Assembly (NCBI GenBank): GCA_026394635.1 | Contig: JAPKXV010000220.1 | Span: 1-8,470, forward strand | Source: Methanoregula sp. | Lineage (GTDB): Archaea; Halobacteriota; Methanomicrobia; Methanomicrobiales; Methanospirillaceae | Length of the DNA: 8,470 nt | Direction: 5' to 3' | Shown here: piece after piece, positions 1 through 6,155 of the stretch | How positions within the stretch are numbered: position 1 is the first letter of the stretch | Layout of the letters: every line of letters begins with the position of its first letter | Translations under genes and position numbers: made by a program | Notes under the pieces: generated by a model | The model's input: only the letters and a program-made list of their open reading frames with translations | Told to the model about the DNA's origin: nothing | The model's database searches: none

Positions 1-96
1 GTTAAAAGTGATGAACAGCGGTGGGCTGCACATACCCGGAACCTGTCAGGGGCTCAGGAGATCCAGATTTCGGATCTGACACCCGCCACTCCCGAT
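1..96 (+). ncRNA. Possible 3' part of archaeal SRP (7S) RNA, cut by the window edge
   Basis: The first 35 bases resemble the strand that follows the conserved apical loop of SRP RNA helix 8. GTTAAAA is followed by GTGATGAACAGCGGTGGG, which lines up from memory with the same part of human 7SL RNA (GTGCTGATCAGTAGTGGG), and no protein gene is credible here. If this is right, the signature GGAAGNNAGCAGC loop lies just left of position 1 and roughly 90-110 nt of the 3' strand of helix 5 and helix 1 are visible. The 3' end at 96 is a guess placed before the next hairpin; a plus-strand T run (168-177) could be the terminator. The 5' half is absent, so base pairing cannot be tested from this window. 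Confidence 0.35.
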
Positions 97-128
97 GCAA
101 TGGTTTGGTGCGGGAAATGAACCATTGC
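97..128. repeat. Perfect 9-bp hairpin, GCAATGGTT / AACCATTGC
   Basis: Arms 97-105 and 120-128 are exact reverse complements with a 14-nt loop, and a T-G wobble (106/119) can extend the stem. It lies just after the possible SRP RNA 3' end and is not followed directly by a T run on the plus strand, so a simple terminator role is not shown. It could be the last stem of a structured RNA or a processing element. Confidence 0.5.
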
Positions 129-209
129 AGGAAAAATGTGCGGTGAATGTGTCGCGGCATGGCGGGATTTCTTTTTTATAAATCCTTAAGATAGGGGGAT
201 TTTTGGGAT

Positions 210-266
210 GTTTGCCGTTCCCGCAGGGAAGGGCAAACTGGAGAAGATGTCCATCGGGACATCTTC
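210..266. repeat. Two adjacent strong hairpins in a convergent intergenic region
   Basis: The first hairpin (210-238) has a 7-bp arm GTTTGCC/GGCAAAC, a single G-G mismatch, a further 5 bp TTCCC/GGGAA and a 3-nt loop. The second (243-266) is a perfect 10-bp stem GAAGATGTCC/GGACATCTTC with an ATCG loop. Only 4 nt separate them. They sit between a possible plus-strand RNA gene and the minus-strand DUF373 gene, so they could mark the transcript ends of either strand. Neither is followed at once by a long T run, which is the main doubt about a terminator role. Confidence 0.5.
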
Positions 267-274
267 GATTTGCG

Positions 275-320
275 ACAAAAATTATTACCAAGAGTTTACA
301 AGAAATAATTTTTTAATTAT
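275..320 (-). terminator. Likely T-rich terminator of the DUF373 gene
   Basis: Downstream of the DUF373 stop on the minus strand there is an AT-only hairpin (305-320, stem ATAATT/AATTAT, 4-nt loop) and then a T5 run (plus-strand A5 at 277-281). Archaeal RNA polymerase terminates mainly at T-rich stretches of the coding strand, so this fits, but the signal is weak. Confidence 0.35.
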
Positions 321-349
321 CTGACGAACCTTGTCGGATCATCCTCATG

Positions 350-1483
350 TTAAAGCACTTCGATGATCTCCTGGCTCCGCTGCTCTGCAAGCTTTTTATT
401 GACAAAATGCTGGACGATGACACCAAGTATTGCCGATGCGAGCCCGATGGTGGTGGAGTACAGGATATACGTGCCTGCATCCGTCATGGTGAGCGGGAAG
501 TCCGGCACACCATTCACGGTGATAAGATAGACACTGGCACCATAGAGAATGAGCCCCAGAGCCGTCACAAAGAAGGGAAAGATGATCACCTTTCCCAGCT
601 GCTCCCGCTCGTTCATGAAGACATCAATAATGATCCCCACAGAGACAATGATGCCGGCAATGATCAGCCATTCGACTGAACCATAAATAAACGTCATGAG
701 ATAGAGCAGGATGCCAAGGCTCCCGTCAGATGCATAAAATTTCAGGAGGGTTATAAACCCCATGACAATCCCGATACCTGCCAGTAAGATTGTCGTCGTG
801 TAGGTCACAAATGAGAACCTGCCACGGGTGAGTGATACCCGCAACGCATCGATCGTCCCATGCACGATCTCATCGACCCCGAACCCTTTATAGAGAAGAT
901 AACAGCCGATGACACCAACGACGATGATGGTTGCAGTGCCCGGGTATCCCAGAAGATATGCAGAGGCATAGAGCAGCATTGCAAGGCCCAGCGGGACCAG
1001 CACTATCCGTGAAATCTTGGGGTCATCGAGAAGTTTCCTTAAAATATAGTAGGTCCCTTCGAGGTTGGGCATCTGGTTGACAATAACCCGGCGGATACTG
1101 CTGACGGGAATTTTTGCCTGGATGATCGGGATAACATACTCGTCCTCTGCCCCATCCGATACGAGAATACAGTTCGTTGCCTGCGTCTCTTTGACAACCT
1201 GTTCCAAAGTTGCGGCAATCTTGCGGTCCCCCTCAATCATATGCATGTGGTTTCCGGAGATGACCGCGACCTGCACATCCTCCCCTTTTGCCGTGAGATC
1301 GTCAAAGATTTTTACTGCATAGAAAATCGCATTGGTATCTGAGTCTTCCGGGTCGGCGAGTGCAAGGGTATTGGCAGCTTTGAGGCAGGCAGCCCGGCCG
1401 ACGCATGGACTTTGAACGGAAGCCTTGTATCCTATGTCGTCATCGCGATCGACACTGAGGACTAATGTACGTCCCTGAACCAT
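350..1483 (-). CDS. DUF373 family integral membrane protein (COG2237-like)
   Basis: 377 residues. The function is unknown; the family is widespread in Euryarchaeota. The first ~150 residues are soluble and carry the family hallmarks: LVLSVDRDDDIG at 7-18, a PCVGR segment at 26-30, LADPEDSDTNA at 42-52 and VAVISGN at 72-78. A Rossmann-like alternation of strands and helices follows. Hydrophobic segments then lie at about 158-180, 183-200, 226-248, 257-270, 272-289, 299-323 and 339-361, giving six or seven membrane spans, and the end is charged (KKLAEQRSQEIIEVL). The ATG at 1483 is preceded by AGGT at close spacing, a modest ribosome binding site. The gene lies 58 bp behind the broken coiled-coil gene on the same strand, across an AT-rich gap that may hold a terminator or promoter, so cotranscription is uncertain. 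Family assignment is strong; any biochemical role would be a guess. Confidence 0.9.
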   Translation of the reverse strand: MVQGRTLVLSVDRDDDIGYKASVQSPCVGRAACLKAANTLALADPEDSDTNAIFYAVKIFDDLTAKGEDVQVAVISGNHMHMIEGDRKIAATLEQVVKETQATNCILVSDGAEDEYVIPIIQAKIPVSSIRRVIVNQMPNLEGTYYILRKLLDDPKISRIVLVPLGLAMLLYASAYLLGYPGTATIIVVGVIGCYLLYKGFGVDEIVHGTIDALRVSLTRGRFSFVTYTTTILLAGIGIVMGFITLLKFYASDGSLGILLYLMTFIYGSVEWLIIAGIIVSVGIIIDVFMNEREQLGKVIIFPFFVTALGLILYGASVYLITVNGVPDFPLTMTDAGTYILYSTTIGLASAILGVIVQHFVNKKLAEQRSQEIIEVL

Positions 1484-1509
1484 TGTACCTAAACACTCAA
1501 TTGCAAATC

Positions 1510-1517
1510 TATTAAAT
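1510..1517 (-). promoter_or_regulatory. Possible TATA box of the DUF373 gene
   Basis: On the minus strand ATTTAATA lies 27 nt before the ATG at 1483, inside an AT-rich 58-bp gap. At that distance transcription would begin only a few bases before the start codon, which sits awkwardly with the AGGT motif next to the ATG. The T-rich stretch upstream of it could instead be the terminator of the coiled-coil gene. Confidence 0.3.
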
Positions 1518-1541
1518 CATTCCTGATATTAAAAAATAAAA

Positions 1542-2362
1542 TTAAATGAGTTTTGAACGCTGGAGGAGGAGGATATCATCAGTGGTAAGTTTTTCGCCAG
1601 CCCTGAAATTCTTGAACAGGTGTTCGGCTTCTTTCCTGACTGCCTTCTGTTCTTTGGTGACCTTGACTTTCTTGGTCTTCTTGCGAAGTCCGGAAATGAC
1701 CTTGTCGTAGTCCCGCAACTCTTTCTGGCACGCGATGAAGAACTTGTGTTCAGAGTCTGCGGACTCCTGTGCCTCAACAAAACTCCTGTGGCTTGAGTCA
1801 GCTGCTTCCCGGGACTTATCGGCTTTCCTGTAGGACTCAACCATGAGATCATGGTGCTTCTGGGCCAGCTCTGCGATCTCGGTGACTTTGGCATGCAGGT
1901 CTGATGCCAGCTTACGGAGATCACGTGCTGATGTCACCTTTGTACGCATCTCCTTATTCTGCTCGAGCTCTGCTTCCTGCTCTTTTACCTGCCCCCGCAT
2001 CTGTTTGATCTTTTCGATCAGCTCGCGCTCCTTTTCCGTGGAAAAGACTTGCGTCTCCTGCATCATTTCGAGGTGCTCGATCTGTTTCTGTACCTCTTTT
2101 ATTCCCCGGCTCTTGGGGCTGCCATGCTCTTTTCATTGAGATCATTGCGCTGCACCTTGAGCTCAATGACCTCCTGGTTGTATTTATCGCGGAGGTCCTT
2201 GTTTTTCTGGGCTTCGTCAACAAACTCGCGGGTCTGGTTGTTCAACGTGTTGCGTTCGCGTGCAGACTTGCTTGCCGCAGAATTGAGCTCGTTGCGTAAG
2301 TTTTTATGCTGTTCAGACTCTGCGAGTGTTTTCTTTCGCTTTTCAATCAGGTCGTTTATCAT
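1542..2362 (-). pseudogene. COG1340-like coiled-coil protein gene with a broken reading frame
   Basis: Two minus-strand frames together make one archaeal coiled-coil protein. The 5' part (2362-2099, ATG with GGAGGA seven bases upstream) gives about 77 residues of Glu/Lys/Arg/Asn-rich heptads (EKRKKTLAESEQHKNLRNEL, FVDEAQKNKDLRDKYNQEV). It then runs into MAAPRAGE and a TAA at 2101-2099. The frame shifted by -1 continues the protein: EHGSPKSRGIKEVQKQIEHL, then ETQVFSTEKERELIEKI and a long helix ending in LTTDDILLLQRSKLI, a tail I associate with this methanogen family. One extra base in the A4 run at 2133-2130 would give a 273-residue product. The Met at 2066 has no good ribosome binding site, so separate translation of the second part is unlikely. 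It may be a sequencing or assembly indel, a real mutation, or less likely recoding. Homologues are, from memory, somewhat longer at this point, so a small deletion is also possible. The function of the family is unknown. Confidence 0.75.
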
Positions 2363-2375
2363 GGATCAGTCCTCC

Positions 2376-2915
2376 AGAAATCCCGGCAGGGAGGGTGTAA
2401 ATGATGTGGTTGAGGCACGAAAATTAAGCCGGAGCAGGCAGTCTCCGGTATGATTACAGGAATACCCTGAATGCGGGATACAGGGTAAAAAACATCAGAA
2501 AAAGGTCTTATAATGCAATTTTGATAAGATTCAGGACAATCGTCCTTGTTCAGCATTCTGTTCATGATGTTCAACTCCCGGTACCAGGGTGCATATCGAT
2601 TTTGTGCGCCCCACATCCTCCCAGCGAAGGATAAGTGAAATGTACTACTACTAAAAGACTGGAATTTACTTAAGCATTTCGTAGAATATGGCCTGAACCC
2701 GACAGGATTGCCGACCGGAAGCGGTAATGTATGACCCGGTAATGGATTTTTTTCTCTAACGACAGAAAAAGGAGGTTTGAACCTGATTGGATCAGGTACA
2801 CCTTCTTGGTATATCTGGTGACTACTGGTTGTTTTCAACCAGCTTTTCCCTTCATTTTTGGGAGAATGTTATCATGGAAATTTTTCTGGGGACGTGAGTG
2901 TGCGTGGTGGTGTGA
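2376..2915. other. Intergenic stretch of about 540 bp without a credible gene
   Basis: No frame here has the composition of a real protein or a convincing ribosome binding site and start. Visible structure: a 7-bp hairpin TACCCTG/CAGGGTA (2463-2469 with 2481-2487), a CGGTAATG direct repeat (2722-2729 and 2737-2744) and two hairpins near the ftsZ2 end (2781-2797, 2825-2842). It must hold the 3' UTR of ftsZ2 and the promoter of the coiled-coil gene. I do not see a clear TATA box for the latter. Confidence 0.5.
2766..2842 (-). terminator. Possible 3' end signals of the cdrS-ftsZ2 transcript
   Basis: Reading the minus strand away from ftsZ2, there is a 7-bp hairpin CTGGTTG/CAACCAG with a 4-nt loop (2825-2842), then a perfect 7-bp hairpin ACCTGAT/ATCAGGT with a 3-nt loop (2781-2797), then a T5 run (2770-2766). 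Hairpins followed by a short T run fit transcript termination, though the distance of 10 nt from stem to T run is not typical of a bacterial-style terminator. Confidence 0.35.
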
Positions 2916-4079
2916 TTATCCGACCCATTCCAGCAGGCCGCCGCCGCTTGACTGGTCGCGGGACTTGCTGCGGGTCTGGGGCATCTCGACTGCCTTGGGG
3001 TTTGCCTTCTTGTTCTCAATGTCCTGGATGGTGGTCTTGTACGACTGCCGTGTTCCGAGGATCTGGGCACTCTTGACTCCGGTCATGATTGCAAGGACGC
3101 GGATCTTGCCCTCCATGTCGCTCCTGACGCGGGCGCCCCAGATAACATCTGCATGCGGATCGAGCTCGTACGTGAGCGAGGTTGCCACCTCTTCTGCGTC
3201 CTGCAGGGTAAGGTCGGTGCCGCCCGTGATGTGGATCAGGCTTCCGGTTGCGCCGCGATAATCAATATCGAGCATCGGGTTGCTCAGGCACTCGCGGACA
3301 ACGCTTTCTGCCTTGTTCTGCTGCTTGCTCTCTCCGACAAGCATGACAGCGACGCCGCCCTTGCTCATGATTGCACGGACGTCAGCGTAGTCGATGTTGA
3401 TCAGGGACGGTTCGGTGATGGTCTCAGAAATACCCTTGACGGTCTCACCAATAAGCTGGTCCATCACGGAGAATGCCTGGCCCAGCGGGAGGTTCGGGAC
3501 AAAGGTCTTCAGCCGGTTATTATCAAGAACAATCACGGAATCTGCGGCAGAAGCAAGTGCCTCAAGACCCTCTTCGGCCCGGATGAGGCGTGCCTTTTCA
3601 ACTTGGAACGGATAACTGACCATTCCAACGACAATTGCGCCCTGCTCTTTTGCGATCTGGGCTACAACCGGTGCGGCACCGGTACCGGTACCGCCACCCA
3701 TACCAGCGGTGATGAAACAGAGGTCAGCCGATTCAAGTAATGCTTCGAGTGTCGGGCGTGCCATCTCTGCGGCGCGTTTCCCGATATCCGGATACCCGCC
3801 TGCACCAAGACCCTTGGTCAGGGATTTGCCGATCAGGACGCGTTTGTCAGCCTGGACCATATCCAGGTGCTGCTTGTCAGTATTGATCGCAATCGTTTCA
3901 GCACCGGCGACACCCATGTGATGGATGCGGTTCACGGTGTTGTTTCCGGCGCCACCACAACCTACGATGACTATCCTCGGTTGTCCGATAAAGTCGTCTT
4001 CCATTGCATTGGAGCCGGGCTTGTTAACTTCCTTTTCAAGCTCGGCGTTTTTCAGCGCATCGTTAATTATGCTTTGCAT
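2916..4079 (-). CDS. ftsZ2: Cell division GTPase FtsZ, archaeal FtsZ2 type
   Basis: 387 residues. It is a tubulin-like GTPase that polymerises into the division ring at midcell. The N-terminal GTPase domain has VGCGGAGNNTVNR (39-51), the NTDKQHL loop (66-72), the tubulin signature GGGTGTG (128-134) and DNNR (186-189); the T7 loop NIDYAD (228-233) holds the acidic residues that drive hydrolysis in the next subunit. The segments FVPNLPLGQAFSVMDQ, GISETITEPSLI and MTGVKSAQILG match haloarchaeal FtsZ2 better than FtsZ1. A polar linker (about 355-380) leads to the C-terminal GLLEWVG, plausibly a partner-binding peptide (SepF in archaea; inference). I chose the ATG at 4079: GAGGG sits 6 nt upstream and the protein then starts MQSIINDALKNAE, typical of FtsZ2. 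The GTG at 4115 would overlap cdrS and lacks such a site. The stop of cdrS is 10 bp upstream, so the two are one operon. Confidence 0.97.
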   Translation of the reverse strand: MQSIINDALKNAELEKEVNKPGSNAMEDDFIGQPRIVIVGCGGAGNNTVNRIHHMGVAGAETIAINTDKQHLDMVQADKRVLIGKSLTKGLGAGGYPDIGKRAAEMARPTLEALLESADLCFITAGMGGGTGTGAAPVVAQIAKEQGAIVVGMVSYPFQVEKARLIRAEEGLEALASAADSVIVLDNNRLKTFVPNLPLGQAFSVMDQLIGETVKGISETITEPSLINIDYADVRAIMSKGGVAVMLVGESKQQNKAESVVRECLSNPMLDIDYRGATGSLIHITGGTDLTLQDAEEVATSLTYELDPHADVIWGARVRSDMEGKIRVLAIMTGVKSAQILGTRQSYKTTIQDIENKKANPKAVEMPQTRSKSRDQSSGGGLLEWVG

Positions 4080-4089
4080 GTCTACCCTC

Positions 4090-4269
4090 TCATACCTTGA
4101 ATGAAACCTGGTCACTGTCTTTTAAGACACGGCTGGCACGTTTTTCTACGAGCTCACGAACGGCCGCCCGAACCGCCTCGGAGACGTTGGGATATTCGCC
4201 AACGTCTACCATGTGCTGGAGGAGGTTGATCTGCTGTTCCGGAAGCCGGAGTGTGATTCGCTGCATCAT
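4090..4269 (-). CDS. cdrS: CdrS-like ribbon-helix-helix transcriptional regulator
   Basis: 59 residues, starting MMQRITLRLPEQQINLL. The short strand RITLRLP is the DNA-contacting ribbon of the MetJ/Arc/CopG fold; helix A (EQQINLLQHMVDVG), the turn EYPNVSEAVR and helix B (AVRAAVRELVEKR) follow, then a short polar tail. GEYPN-SEA-R-AVRE is very close to haloarchaeal CdrS as I remember it. There CdrS lies directly before ftsZ2 and controls it and other division genes; the same order is seen here. Two ATG codons in tandem (4269 and 4266) can serve as start. The TGA is 10 bp before the ftsZ2 ATG, and the ftsZ2 ribosome binding site begins right after it, which suggests translational coupling. The leader holds a TGTCA array that is probably its own operator. 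Confidence 0.9.
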   Translation of the reverse strand: MMQRITLRLPEQQINLLQHMVDVGEYPNVSEAVRAAVRELVEKRASRVLKDSDQVSFKV

Positions 4270-4283
4270 CGTATCTCACATTT

Positions 4284-4340
4284 CTGACATATGTCAGTCA
4301 TCTGTCATCCATATGTCAGACAGAGAGAACCTTCATGTCT
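4284..4340 (-). promoter_or_regulatory. Phased TGTCA operator array in the cdrS-ftsZ2 leader
   Basis: A perfect 14-bp palindrome CTGACATATGTCAG lies at 4284-4297, and a second, imperfect copy (CATATGTCAG conserved) is at 4306-4319. Plus-strand TGTCA units begin at 4292, 4303 and 4314, with TGTCT at 4336. The spacing is 11, 11 and 22 bp, so all lie on the same face of the helix. Ribbon-helix-helix dimers bind short palindromes side by side, so autoregulation by CdrS is the natural reading. Binding itself is inferred. Confidence 0.65.
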
Positions 4341-4360
4341 GACTTAACCAGATGAATCAA

Positions 4361-4383
4361 AATATAACATGAATGTATAAAAA
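4361..4383 (-). promoter_or_regulatory. Candidate TATA boxes for cdrS-ftsZ2
   Basis: Two AT-rich boxes are seen on the minus strand: TTTTTATA (4383-4376) and TTATATTTT (4367-4359). Initiation about 25 nt downstream would fall near 4353 or 4338, so the TGTCA array would overlap or lie just behind the start site, where bound protein could block transcription. The plus-strand reading TATAAAAA of the first box could also serve cobD in the divergent direction. Confidence 0.4.
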
Positions 4384-4415
4384 CTTTCTTCTTTACTTTG
4401 AATCCCTCCACAAAA

Positions 4416-4425
4416 CGCATTTATG
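4416..4425 (+). promoter_or_regulatory. Candidate TATA box for cobD-cobY
   Basis: ATTTATG (4419-4425), preceded by an A/C-rich stretch CAAAACGC that could be the TFB recognition element, lies about 45 bp before the cobD ATG. Initiation would fall near 4447 and leave a leader of about 20 nt. The box is weaker than the TATAAAAA at 4376-4383, which is an alternative. Confidence 0.3.
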
Positions 4426-4466
4426 GGTTCCGATGCAACAAACTGGGTAATTATCGGGTTTTGATC

Positions 4467-5465
4467 ATGGTAGATCCCTACAAAAAAAAAGTAGTGCATG
4501 GGGGGTGCGGGAAGCGGCAGCATGAAAAAACCCGGAAAAACGTGCTGGATTTCAGCGCGAGTACAAATCCCATGCCCCCCACCATTCCCTGGACATGTGA
4601 CCCGTTTTACCTAAAACATTATCCCGATGATAATTATTCTGCACTCAAGGAGGTCATCGCGAAGACGTTCCACCGGAATGTCGATGAGATCTGTGTTGGC
4701 AACGGATCGATTGAACTGATCCGGGTTTTTTGTCATGTTGCATTCCGGCAGTTCAGGACATTTTTCACAGAAACCCCGACATTTATGGAGTATGAGTATT
4801 CCGCGCATCTTGCCGGCGGAAAAAGAGTGACAGGAAGGACTGATGCGGATATCCGGTTTATCTGTAACCCGAATAACCCGACCGGAACCTTACGAGAAAA
4901 AGATGCAATGCTTTCGCTTCTTCATGAAGCTGAATTGTGCAAAGGTATTCTCTGTGCTGATGAAGCCTTCATCGAGCTGGCGGACCCAGCCCAGAGCCTT
5001 GGTGATATCCGGAACGAACATCTTATTGTACTCAGATCTCTTACCAAATGCTTCTCGGTTCCCGGGATACGGTTCGGCTACGGTTTTGGTGACCCCAATC
5101 TCATCACGCAAATAGAGGCGATGCGTCCTCCCTGGAGCGTGAATGCATACGCCGAGGCGTTTGCCATCCAGGCATTTTCCCATTATTCTGAACTCGAAGA
5201 ATCCCGGAAATTTATCGGACGGGAGCGTGACTGGCTGTATGAACATCTTTCTGCACTTGGCCTGCGCTCATTACCCTCATCGGTAAATTTCCTGCTCATC
5301 GATACCGGGCAACCGGCAGGAGAACTGGTTAAAAAACTGCAAAATGTGGACATACTTGTGCGGGACTGCACGTCATTTGGCCTGCCGACAACAATCCGTA
5401 TTGCCGTCCGCACCCGCGATGAAAACCGTTCTCTTCTGGAGGCTCTTGCACGATGCTTGCCCTGA
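4467..5465 (+). CDS. cobD: L-threonine-O-3-phosphate decarboxylase (PLP fold type I)
   Basis: 332 residues. CobD decarboxylates threonine phosphate to (R)-1-aminopropan-2-yl phosphate, the linker between the corrin ring and the nucleotide loop of cobamides. Visible motifs: VVHGGCG near the N terminus (CobD proteins have HGGN), LDFSASTNP (27-35), GNGSIELI (78-85), NPNNPTG (135-141), ADEAFIEL (164-171) and SLTKCFSVPGIRFGYGF (191-207), where Lys194 should form the Schiff base with PLP. A C-terminal RIAVRTRDEN carries the arginine that grips the substrate carboxylate. The HGG and DFSA-NP motifs and the cobY neighbour favour CobD over the related histidinol-phosphate aminotransferase. I chose the ATG at 4467; an in-frame TTG at 4398 would add 23 residues unlike the family. 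No strong ribosome binding site is seen. A run of nine A encodes three lysines just after the start. The 3' end overlaps cobY by 13 bp. Confidence 0.9.
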   Translation: MVDPYKKKVVHGGCGKRQHEKTRKNVLDFSASTNPMPPTIPWTCDPFYLKHYPDDNYSALKEVIAKTFHRNVDEICVGNGSIELIRVFCHVAFRQFRTFFTETPTFMEYEYSAHLAGGKRVTGRTDADIRFICNPNNPTGTLREKDAMLSLLHEAELCKGILCADEAFIELADPAQSLGDIRNEHLIVLRSLTKCFSVPGIRFGYGFGDPNLITQIEAMRPPWSVNAYAEAFAIQAFSHYSELEESRKFIGRERDWLYEHLSALGLRSLPSSVNFLLIDTGQPAGELVKKLQNVDILVRDCTSFGLPTTIRIAVRTRDENRSLLEALARCLP

Positions 5466-6070
5466 TTATGGCAGGTGGTACGGGCAGCCGGCTGAACCTC
5501 GGTGAAAAACCTCTGGTAACGATCGCGGGGCGACCCATGATTGCCTATGTTATCCGGGCTTTCGGGATGTATGGATGCCATATCGTAGTCGTTGCATCAG
5601 ATAAGACTCCCATGACCCGGAACTGGTGCAGGGTTTCCGGCATCGACCTGTATTGTGCACAGGGGACCGGGTTTGTTGAAGATATGGTCGAGGTAGTTTC
5701 TGCTCTCGGTGAGCAGCAGCCGGTTTTTGTCTCGGTATCAGACCTGCCCTGCCTCCATGCCGGTATTTTAAAAGCAATCCATTTGGCATATGCAACATCA
5801 AAAAAGGAAGCCTGTTCCAGCTGGGTACCGGTCTCCCTTGTCAGAAACCACCGTGACCTCCTGTACCGGGAGAATATTGACGGTATTGAAGCGTGCCCGT
5901 GCGGCGTCAATATTCTTCGGGGCGACAGGATTGCAGACCCCCAGGACGAACTCCGTTTGCTGCTCCACGAACCCCGGCTTGCCTATAACGTGAATACCCG
6001 TACAGACCTGACTTTGGCAGAAGCATACCTGATGGATCCTTCGCACAGCCATGAAGCCGGTTTACCCTGA
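5453..6070 (+). CDS. cobY: GTP:adenosylcobinamide-phosphate guanylyltransferase
   Basis: 205 residues, close to the ~196 of M. jannaschii CobY. It transfers GMP from GTP to adenosylcobinamide phosphate, giving AdoCbi-GDP, the acceptor for the lower ligand; archaea use CobY in place of bacterial CobU. It is an NTP-transferase Rossmann fold: LALIMAGGTGSR (2-13) binds the nucleotide phosphates, EKPL (18-21) follows, GTGFVEDM (71-78) matches the GKGYIEDL of the family, SVSDLP (94-99) holds the metal-binding aspartate, and GVNIL (151-155) and NVNTRTDL (179-186) match the CobY C-terminal part. MobA-like and sugar-phosphate nucleotidyltransferases share the first motif, but the length, the C-terminal motifs and the overlap with cobD point to CobY. 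The ATG lies inside the last codons of cobD, so translation is probably coupled. Confidence 0.92.
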   Translation: MLALIMAGGTGSRLNLGEKPLVTIAGRPMIAYVIRAFGMYGCHIVVVASDKTPMTRNWCRVSGIDLYCAQGTGFVEDMVEVVSALGEQQPVFVSVSDLPCLHAGILKAIHLAYATSKKEACSSWVPVSLVRNHRDLLYRENIDGIEACPCGVNILRGDRIADPQDELRLLLHEPRLAYNVNTRTDLTLAEAYLMDPSHSHEAGLP

Positions 6071-6155
6071 ATATCCCGCTTGATAAAAATGTTCGGGAAT
6101 CCCGTAGCGTGTCCCGGCTCCGAAAATATCCTCAAATTGTCCAGATTTATCAGAA

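Noticed and set aside
8..79. C/D box small RNA with a C box GTGATGA at 8-14 and a CTGA at 76-79
   Set aside because: No internal D' and C' boxes are seen, and the spacing is longer than usual; similarity to SRP RNA explains the motif better.
46..291. 81-codon minus-strand ORF in the left intergenic region
   Set aside because: It runs through all three hairpins, has no ribosome binding site and gives a protein with no recognisable pattern.
2129..2135. Programmed -1 frameshift site in the coiled-coil gene
   Set aside because: T GAA AAG does not fit the X XXY YYZ rule and no clear stimulatory stem follows, so an indel is simpler.
2722..2744. CGGTAATG direct repeat
   Set aside because: Only two 8-bp copies 15 bp apart; this is easily expected by chance in a 540-bp gap.
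2770..2820. Short plus-strand leader peptide after a GGAGGT motif
   Set aside because: The first TTG follows the GGAGGT directly with no spacing, and the reading frame is only 14 codons with no gene behind it on that strand.
2359..2838. 159-codon minus-strand ORF between ftsZ2 and the coiled-coil gene
   Set aside because: The composition is rich in Pro, Ser, Cys and His without any domain pattern; it ends over the start of the coiled-coil gene and covers likely terminator hairpins.
3153..3740. 195-codon plus-strand ORF
   Set aside because: It is antisense to the conserved GTPase part of ftsZ2 and is explained by the codon bias of that gene.
4080..4115. Upstream GTG start for ftsZ2
   Set aside because: It would overlap cdrS, lacks a ribosome binding site and adds residues not typical of FtsZ2; the ATG at 4079 has GAGGG at good spacing.
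4097..4342. 81-codon plus-strand ORF
   Set aside because: It is antisense to cdrS and its operator region, which are supported by family motifs.
4398..4466. TTG start for cobD giving 23 more residues
   Set aside because: The extra residues do not resemble CobD N termini and the stretch contains the likely promoter.
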